Shown here: positions 58,819-64,000 of the stretch, one piece after another | How the letters are laid out: every line of letters starts with the position of its first letter | How positions within the stretch are numbered: position 1 is the stretch's first letter | Notes under the pieces: generated by a model | Databases searched by the model: none | What the model saw: only the letters and a program-made list of their open reading frames with translations | Told to the model about the DNA's origin: nothing | Position numbers and translations under genes: made by a program | Source of the DNA: CBFHND01 sp965657085 | GTDB taxonomy: Bacteria > Pseudomonadota > Alphaproteobacteria > Rhodobacterales > Rhodobacteraceae | DNA length: 64,000 nucleotides | Reading direction: 5' to 3' | Assembly (NCBI GenBank): GCA_965657085.1 | Contig: CBFHND010000002.1 | Coordinates: 200,811 to 264,810 of the forward strand

Positions 58819-59883
58819 TTAGTGTTGGTCGTAGTCCACGATCAGTCGATCACCCAGCGCATAACACTGGCACGTCAAAACATACCCGGCTTCCACCTCG
58901 TAGTCTTCCAGCGCATGATTGCTGAGCATCTCGTATTCGCCTTCGACAACCTTGGCTTTGCAGGTCGAACAAACCCCGGCCTGGCAGGCAAAGGGGGCAT
59001 CAAGGTCATTTGCCAAAGCGGTTTCCAGAACGGACGCATCCTTGGGCATCACGAATTGATGTGCGGTGCCGTCAATGATCACGGTCGTTTCGGTGCCGGT
59101 TTGCCCCTCGGCCCGCCGGGCAATGGCTTGCTTGGCCAGTTGCCCCTGTTGGCCTGCGCCAAAAAGTTCGAATTTTATCTGATCTTCGGACAAGCCGTGC
59201 GATTTCAGTGCATCGGCGATGGCCAGCATCATCGGTTCAGGCCCGCAGATGAACGCCGTGTCCACCGACGCCACGTCGATCCAGCTTTTGAACAAGGCGG
59301 CGCATTTGTCCTGATCCACTCGGCCTGAGAACAGATCGATATCCTGCCCCGTTTCCAGCACATGGATGATGGTCAAGCGGCCCATGTAGCGGTTCTTGAG
59401 GTCTTCAAGCTCTTCGCGGAACATGATCGTGCCCACGGCGCGGTTGGCATAGACCAGTGTAAATGTGCTGTCGGGTTCGCGGGTCAGAACGGTTTTCAGG
59501 ATCGAAAGCACCGGGGTGATCCCCGAACCACCAGCGAACCCTAGATAAGATTTGGCCTTATTAGGCTCAATTTCTGTGAAAAACCGACCCTGCGGCGCCA
59601 TCGCCTCAAGACTGTCACCCACACGCAGTTCCGTGTTGGCAAAGGTGGAGAACGCCCCACCGTCCACGCGTTTGATCCCGACTTGCAGCTTGCCATCGTC
59701 CAGGCCGGCGCAGATCGAATAATTGCGGCGCAGTTCCGTGCCGTCGAAATCACGCCGAAAGGTCAGGTATTGGCCTTGGGTAAAGTCAAAGGCATCCGGG
59801 TCCTTGGGTTCAAGCGTCACAACCACTGCATCACGGATGGTGTGATGAATGTCGGTGACGGTCAGGGGGTGAAATTGGGCCAT
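58819..59883 (-). CDS. paaE: Phenylacetyl-CoA epoxidase reductase subunit (PaaE)
   Basis: Transfers electrons from NADPH via FAD and a 2Fe-2S centre to the PaaABC oxygenase. The 354-residue product has the FAD-binding RRNYSICAG, NAD-binding GGSGITPVLSI, YANRAVGTIMF, and a C-terminal plant-type ferredoxin domain with cysteines in CQAGVCSTCKA and the distal CQC. The Met at 59883 begins the homologous region. Start-stop spacing to paaD is 11 bases. Confidence 0.93.
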   Translation of the reverse strand: MAQFHPLTVTDIHHTIRDAVVVTLEPKDPDAFDFTQGQYLTFRRDFDGTELRRNYSICAGLDDGKLQVGIKRVDGGAFSTFANTELRVGDSLEAMAPQGRFFTEIEPNKAKSYLGFAGGSGITPVLSILKTVLTREPDSTFTLVYANRAVGTIMFREELEDLKNRYMGRLTIIHVLETGQDIDLFSGRVDQDKCAALFKSWIDVASVDTAFICGPEPMMLAIADALKSHGLSEDQIKFELFGAGQQGQLAKQAIARRAEGQTGTETTVIIDGTAHQFVMPKDASVLETALANDLDAPFACQAGVCSTCKAKVVEGEYEMLSNHALEDYEVEAGYVLTCQCYALGDRLIVDYDQH

Positions 59884-59894
59884 TGGTCCGCGCC

Positions 59895-60362
59895 TCAGAT
59901 ACACTTGAAATAGTCGAAAGGTTCCAGACAGTCGGTGCACCGCCATTGCGCCTTGCAGGGGGTCGATCCGAACTGACTGATGCGCTCAACCGCCTTGGAT
60001 TTGCAGCGCGGGCAGTGTTCTGGCCCGCCTGCGGCACGGGGGGGTGCGATGCCATAGCCTTCGAGCTTCGCGCGCCCCTTTTCAGACAGCCAATCGGTTG
60101 TCCACGCAGGCGATAACTGCCTTTTTAGAGACAGATTCTTGATGCCGTGCCCCCGCAATGCCGTTTCGATGTCGAGGTTGATGATCGTTGTCGCAGGGCA
60201 GCCCGAATATGTAGGCGTGACCGTCACTTCCAGTGTTTCACCTTGCCATTGGACGTCACGAATGATGCCCAGATCGACCAAAGAGATCACGGGGATTTCG
60301 GGGTCTGGCACCGCGTCCAGCCACGCCCAGACCTGATCCAGCGTCGGCTTCTCGGTTACCAT
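59895..60362 (-). CDS. paaD: Phenylacetyl-CoA epoxidase assembly protein PaaD
   Basis: Needed for a functional PaaABCE complex, probably in iron-centre assembly. The 155-residue product has an N-terminal MIP18/DUF59 domain (VPDPEIPVISLVDLGIIRDV; YSGCPATT) and a C-terminal four-cysteine zinc-ribbon-like segment (CPRC and CTDC, plus C at PCKA). It overlaps paaC by 7 bases. Confidence 0.93.
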   Translation of the reverse strand: MVTEKPTLDQVWAWLDAVPDPEIPVISLVDLGIIRDVQWQGETLEVTVTPTYSGCPATTIINLDIETALRGHGIKNLSLKRQLSPAWTTDWLSEKGRAKLEGYGIAPPRAAGGPEHCPRCKSKAVERISQFGSTPCKAQWRCTDCLEPFDYFKCI

Positions 60363-61090
60363 TGCGCATCCGGGTAGGCGCGGGGCAGGAACTGCATCGT
60401 GGCCAGCATATGACCCAGGTGTTCCGTGTGGCGCGCGCCTGTTTTGCCGCCTTGATGTGCGAAATCCTTGTCCGGGCGGGTCAAAGTGGCCTCGGCCAAC
60501 ACGGCACCTGCTTTTGCGTCGAAAGCATCGCGCAGGCTTGATGGGTCAAACACGGCGCGATCCACATCATCAGCTGTAAACATTTCCCCGACATAGGGCC
60601 AAAGCCGATCCAGTGCCGCCTGCATCCGCGCATGGCTTTCCTCCGTGCCGTCGCCCAGTGCGATCACAGTGTCCGCGGCCCGGTCAAAGTGATAGGTCAC
60701 TTCCTTCAGAGACTTTTCCGCGATGGCCGCGATGCGGTCGTTGGAATGGGACTGCAACGCATTCAGCATCAGCCCGTGCCATGCATCAAACAGAAACTGG
60801 CGCATCATCGTATGGCCAAAGTCACGATTGGGCTGTTCGACGATCAGCAGGTTGCGGAAATCCCAGACATCGCGGTGGTAGGCCAGCGCGTCCGCATCAC
60901 GGCGCTTGCCTTCGATCTCTCCGGCAAGGCCCAGCCAAAGCTGCGTTTGTCCGATCAGGTCCAGTGCCGTGTTGGCCAGCGCAATGTCTTCTTCCAGCAC
61001 CGGCGCATGGCCGCACCATTCGGACACGCGGTGGCCCAGCACCAGCGTGTTGTCACCCATCCGCAGCAGCCATTCGAACACCGGGTCCAT
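60356..61090 (-). CDS. paaC: Phenylacetyl-CoA epoxidase subunit PaaC
   Basis: Structural ferritin-like subunit of the ring-1,2-epoxidase. The 244-residue product is all-helical, with family blocks LVLGHRVSEWCGHAPVLEEDIAL, RDVWDFRNLLIVEQPNRDFGHTM and KEVTYHFDRAADTVI. The ATG at 61090 shares a base with the paaB TGA; a GTG three bases upstream is an alternative start. It is an inactive paralogue of PaaA needed for complex stability. Confidence 0.94.
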   Translation of the reverse strand: MDPVFEWLLRMGDNTLVLGHRVSEWCGHAPVLEEDIALANTALDLIGQTQLWLGLAGEIEGKRRDADALAYHRDVWDFRNLLIVEQPNRDFGHTMMRQFLFDAWHGLMLNALQSHSNDRIAAIAEKSLKEVTYHFDRAADTVIALGDGTEESHARMQAALDRLWPYVGEMFTADDVDRAVFDPSSLRDAFDAKAGAVLAEATLTRPDKDFAHQGGKTGARHTEHLGHMLATMQFLPRAYPDAQW

Positions 61091-61374
61091 CACATGGCCC
61101 CTACATCGTCTGGAATATCGAAGAAGGTCGGGTGGCGGTACACCTTGTCGTCCGCCGGATCGTAAAGCGCGCCCTTTTCATCGGGCGAAGACGCCGCGAT
61201 TTCCGACGCTGGCACGGCCCAGATGCTGACGCCTTCCTTGCGGCGGGTATAGACATCACGCGCGTTCTTGATCGCCATTTCCGCATCCGGCGCATGAAGC
61301 GACCCGACATGACGATGCGACAGGCCATGCTGGCCGCGAATAAAGATTTCCCAAAGGGGCCATTCGTTTTTCAT
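61090..61374 (-). CDS. paaB: Phenylacetyl-CoA epoxidase subunit PaaB
   Basis: Small subunit linking PaaAC heterodimers. The 94-residue product shows WPLWEIFIRGQHGLSHRHVGSLHAPDAEMA and VYRHPTFFDIPDDV, near-invariant in the family. GGAGTGAAC lies ahead of the ATG, 4 bases after paaA. Confidence 0.96.
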   Translation of the reverse strand: MKNEWPLWEIFIRGQHGLSHRHVGSLHAPDAEMAIKNARDVYTRRKEGVSIWAVPASEIAASSPDEKGALYDPADDKVYRHPTFFDIPDDVGAM

Positions 61375-61378
61375 CTGT

Positions 61379-62356
61379 TCACTCCGCCGCGACTTTTGCC
61401 GCGGCCTTTTTGGCGGCGTGAGCCATCATGCCCTCACGCACCCATGCACCGTCGTCCCAGGCCTTGTTGCGGGCCTCCATGCGTTCTGCGGTTTCCGGCC
61501 CATTGCCGCGCAGCACGTCAAAGAATTCGTCCCAGTCGGGTTGGCTGAAGTCATAGCCGCCCTTGTCCTCGTTCCATTTGAGGTTCTCGTCGGGAATGGT
61601 GAGACCAAGGTATTCGGCTTGCGGCGCGGTCTGATCGACGAATTTCTGGCGCAGCTCGTCGTTCGAGTTCATCTTGATCTTCCATGCCATCGACTGGGTC
61701 GAGTGCACAGAGTCGGCATCCGAGGGCCCGAACATCATGAGGGACGGGTACCAGAACCGGTTCAACGCATCCTGTGCCATGTGGCGCTGGGCGGTGGTGC
61801 CGTTGGCCATCTTCATCATGATGTCGAATCCTTGCCGCTGGTGAAAGGATTCCTCTTTGCAAATCCGTACCATCGCGCGGGCATAGGGTCCAAAGGATGT
61901 GCGTTGCAGCGGCACTTGGTTCATGATCGCGGCGCCGTCGACCAACCAGCCGACCGCCCCCATATCCGCCCATGTCAGGGTCGGATAATTGAAGATCGAC
62001 GAATACTTCATACGCCCATCCAGCAGCATCTCGGTCAACTCATCGCGGCTCACACCCAGTGTCTCGGCCGCGCAGTAAAGGTACAGACCATGGCCCGCCT
62101 CGTCCTGCACCTTGGCCAGAAGGATCGCCTTGCGTTCCAGCGATGGGGCGCGGGTGATCCAGTTGCCCTCGGGCAGTTGGCCTACGATTTCCGAATGCGC
62201 GTGCTGGCCGATCTGGCGGATCAGCGTCTTGCGATAGCCCTCGGGCATCCAATCCTTCGGCTCGATCTTCTCGCCTGCATCGATACGCGCTTGAAACGCG
62301 GCCAGCTTTTTGGGATCGTCTTGTGTCGCCTCGGATTTCACCATCTGTGCATACAT
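61379..62356 (-). CDS. paaA: Phenylacetyl-CoA epoxidase catalytic subunit PaaA
   Basis: Diiron monooxygenase that epoxidises the ring of phenylacetyl-CoA. The 325-residue product carries ferritin-like metal ligands (AKVQDEAGHGLYLY, ICKEESFHQRQG) and the substrate regions FNYPTLTWADMGAVGWLVDGAAI and TIPDENLKWNEDKGGYDFSQPDW. It is followed by paaB-paaC-paaD-paaE-paaZ-paaX on the same strand. Confidence 0.97.
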   Translation of the reverse strand: MYAQMVKSEATQDDPKKLAAFQARIDAGEKIEPKDWMPEGYRKTLIRQIGQHAHSEIVGQLPEGNWITRAPSLERKAILLAKVQDEAGHGLYLYCAAETLGVSRDELTEMLLDGRMKYSSIFNYPTLTWADMGAVGWLVDGAAIMNQVPLQRTSFGPYARAMVRICKEESFHQRQGFDIMMKMANGTTAQRHMAQDALNRFWYPSLMMFGPSDADSVHSTQSMAWKIKMNSNDELRQKFVDQTAPQAEYLGLTIPDENLKWNEDKGGYDFSQPDWDEFFDVLRGNGPETAERMEARNKAWDDGAWVREGMMAHAAKKAAAKVAAE

Positions 62357-62388
62357 CGTTCAGACCCTTTCAAGGATAAACAGTGTCG

Positions 62389-63591
62389 TCATACGCGCTC
62401 CAGAATGAGCGCCACACCCTGACCCACGCCCACACACATGGTGCACAGCGCATAGCGGCCTTTGGTGCGTTGCAGTTGATAGGCGGCGGTCATCACCAAC
62501 CGTGCACCGGACATGCCCAGCGGGTGTCCAATGGCAATTGCACCGCCTTGGGCGTTCACGCGCTGATCATCGTCCGCCACGCCCAGCGCGCGCAATGTGG
62601 CCAGCCCCTGCGATGCGAAGGCTTCGTTGAGTTCGATCACGTCCATCTGATCGATGCCAAGACCCGCGCGCTTCAACACTTTTTCACAGGCGGGAATGGG
62701 GCCAATGCCCATCACGCGCGGTTCAACGCCAGCCGCGTTCATCGCAACAACGCGGGCCATCGGTGTCAGACCGTTCTTTTGCGCCGCCTCTTCGGAGGCG
62801 ATCAGCAAGGCCGCGGCACCGTCATTGACGCCAGAGGCATTGCCCGCCGTCACCGTCAGGTCAGCACCATTGATCCCGCGCAGTTTGGCCAGACCCTCGG
62901 CGTTGGTGCCGGGGCGCGGGTGTTCGTCGGTGTCCACGATGATCGCTTCGCCCTTGCGTCGGGGGATCGTCACCGGGGCAATCTCGTCGGCAAAAGCGCC
63001 TGCCGCGTGGGCGGCGGCCCAGCGCGCCTGCGACCGCGCTGCGAATGCATCCTGATCCGCGCGGCTGATCTGGTGGTCTTCGGCCACGTTGTCGGCGGTC
63101 TGGGGCATCGAATCGATCCCGTATTTGGCTTTCATCGCGGGGTTGACGAAACGCCATCCAATTGTTGTGTCGAAAACTTCGTTGGCGCGGGAAAAGGCTG
63201 ATGTCGCCTTGGGCATGACAAAGGGTGCGCGGCTCATGCTTTCCACACCGCCGGCGATGGCCATGTCCAGATCGCCAGCGCGAATGCCCCGCGCGGCCAG
63301 TCCCACCGCATCCATGCCGCTTGCGCACAGGCGGTTGATGGTCGATCCCGGAACATCCACAGGCAAACCCGCCAAAAGCGCCGCCATACGTGCGACGTTG
63401 CGGTTGTCTTCGCCTGCCTGGTTCGCACAGCCAAGGATCACATCGTCGATGCCTGACCAGTCCACTTGCGGATTGCGCGCCAGCAAGGCCGCGATCGGCG
63501 CAGCCGCCAGATCATCTGCCCGTACAGAAGACAAAGCGCCCCCATACCGACCGATCGGTGTGCGCTGTGCGTCACAGATGAATGCCTGCAT
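62389..63591 (-). CDS. paaJ: Acetyl-CoA acyltransferase (3-oxoadipyl-CoA thiolase, PcaF/PaaJ)
   Basis: Thiolytic cleavage of 3-oxoadipyl-CoA and 3-oxo-5,6-dehydrosuberyl-CoA in the phenylacetate pathway. The 400-residue product has nucleophile Cys89 (INRLCASGMDA), the NEAFA motif, GHPLGMSGAR with catalytic His, and the second Cys in CMCVGVGQG. The start at 63591 has GGGAGA upstream and begins MQAFICDAQRTPIG; the longer open frame upstream includes the tRNA flank and is spurious. It is first in the paa operon. The pcaF function of protocatechuate degradation is an alternative. Confidence 0.93.
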   Translation of the reverse strand: MQAFICDAQRTPIGRYGGALSSVRADDLAAAPIAALLARNPQVDWSGIDDVILGCANQAGEDNRNVARMAALLAGLPVDVPGSTINRLCASGMDAVGLAARGIRAGDLDMAIAGGVESMSRAPFVMPKATSAFSRANEVFDTTIGWRFVNPAMKAKYGIDSMPQTADNVAEDHQISRADQDAFAARSQARWAAAHAAGAFADEIAPVTIPRRKGEAIIVDTDEHPRPGTNAEGLAKLRGINGADLTVTAGNASGVNDGAAALLIASEEAAQKNGLTPMARVVAMNAAGVEPRVMGIGPIPACEKVLKRAGLGIDQMDVIELNEAFASQGLATLRALGVADDDQRVNAQGGAIAIGHPLGMSGARLVMTAAYQLQRTKGRYALCTMCVGVGQGVALILERV

Positions 63592-63899
63592 CGAAGTCTC
63601 CCTGCGTGTTGCCAGAAGGTACGGGAACTGGCGATTCGCCGCAATCAAAATGTTACGGATACGTTTGGCGGTGTAAGATTCGGTAACACGTTTTAACAGA
63701 AGGACAGGATGCAGTCGCAGAGCCACAGTTCCGTTGACGGTCAACGCCATGCCAGGCTGCGGGTCGATTGAATTGTGAGGGAGATCATTGGTGCGGCAGG
63801 TCGGACAAACCTGGAGCCAGATGCTCTCATCGCTCCTGCAGAGCGACTGCCGCATTCTAATGTCTGGCTTGTTTCGGCATCGTCATTCGGAAGAACCTG
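63592..63899. other. 308-bp intergenic region upstream of the paa operon
   Basis: Separates the paa operon from tRNA-Leu. It holds the inverted repeat described at 63651-63688 and an AT-richer stretch around 63690-63705 that could hold the operon promoter. No open frame with a ribosome site was found; the long minus-strand frame through here belongs to no recognisable protein. Confidence 0.5.
63651..63688. promoter_or_regulatory. Inverted repeat upstream of the paa operon, candidate PaaX operator
   Basis: TGTTACGGATAC (63651-63662) and GATTCGGTAACA (63677-63688) are imperfect inverted repeats: the outer six bases pair perfectly and centres are 26 bp apart. The site lies 60-97 bases before the first gene. 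The arms do not match the E. coli PaaX site TGATTC closely, though one arm includes GATTC. Confidence 0.4.
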
Positions 63900-63986
63900 T
63901 GGTGCCCAGAAGAGGACTCGAACCTCCACGTCCATACGGACACTAGCACCTGAAGCTAGCGCGTCTACCAATTCCGCCATCTGGGC
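63900..63986 (-). tRNA. tRNA-Leu (CAG)
   Basis: Class II tRNA read on the minus strand. The acceptor stem GCCCAGA (63986-63980) pairs with TCTGGGC (63910-63904), followed by discriminator A and an encoded CCA (63902-63900). The anticodon CAG is at 63952-63950, in a loop closely resembling E. coli tRNA-Leu(CAG). The GGTTCGAGTCC T-loop and a long variable arm are present. Confidence 0.97.
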
Positions 63987-64000
63987 ACGGGTTGGTAGCG

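Noticed and set aside
63741..63980. 79-codon frame overlapping tRNA-Leu
   Set aside because: Runs through the tRNA gene on the same strand and has no protein-like features.
1..64000. CRISPR arrays, insertion sequences, prophage genes, rRNA
   Set aside because: No regularly spaced repeats, transposase or integrase motifs, phage structural genes or rRNA segments were seen on either strand.

Overview
The window looks like a chromosomal segment of a marine Rhodobacterales (Roseobacter-group) alphaproteobacterium. It is GC-rich and densely packed, with many 1-4 base start/stop overlaps. Diagnostic features are the rimP-nusA-ylxR-infB order, the secA / peptidyl-prolyl isomerase / argJ / mutT divergon, the lptC-lptA-lptB-hpf-ptsN string without rpoN, long alphaproteobacterial NusA and HPF proteins, and a paaA-E/paaZ/paaX cluster. 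No insertion sequence, prophage, CRISPR array or rRNA was seen. One tRNA (Leu, CAG) lies at the right edge.

Layout. 1-4.3 kb: threonine deaminase, an SDR, a lone Hpt protein facing a receiver-PP2C phosphatase, and a Nudix hydrolase. 4.3-12.1 kb: an overlapping hslO / CoA-Nudix / CCA-transferase string, then two coupled ABC exporter half-transporters behind an attenuator-like leader, then an RNA methyltransferase. 12.2-14.5 kb: envelope genes (two L,D-transpeptidases, a CAP lipoprotein, a 59-residue exported peptide). 14.5-21.4 kb: hemH, a methyltransferase, comF, grxC, a nitrilase-family amidase, a MarR regulator, ubiG, proline iminopeptidase and a half-length peptide-binding protein. 21.4-27.1 kb: the rimP-nusA-ylxR-infB operon with its own promoter and leader terminator, then a 44-residue ORF facing it. 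27.2-36.5 kb: mutT-argJ-PPIase diverging from secA, two exported proteins of unclear role, radC and a GNAT. 36.6-41.2 kb: dnaKJ, alkB and an SH3 protein. 41.2-55.3 kb: a surface-polysaccharide and Kdo/LPS-transport region. 55.3-64 kb: an RNase D-like gene and the aerobic phenylacetate operon, then tRNA-Leu.

How genes work together. KdsD (54.4 kb) and KdsB (42.9 kb) are two steps of CMP-Kdo synthesis. GalU and GalE supply UDP-sugars to four glycosyltransferases. A KpsM-like permease would export a polymer. LptC, LptA and LptB are parts of the LPS bridge. CysQ removes PAP, the by-product of PAPS-dependent sulfation, yet the sulfotransferase beside the last glycosyltransferase has lost its N-terminal half. 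The paa genes encode the ring-epoxidising monooxygenase, the ring-opening enzyme, a thiolase and the PaaX regulator; the remaining steps are not in this window.

Strongest unusual signals: (1) a classical-looking 1:2 / 2:3 / 3:4 attenuator with a 10-codon aromatic leader peptide upstream of the tandem ABC exporters; (2) an apparent deletion joining a truncated GT14 glycosyltransferase to a headless sulfotransferase; (3) a 44-codon gene with a strong Shine-Dalgarno after infB; (4) a terminator/anti-terminator leader before rimP-nusA.
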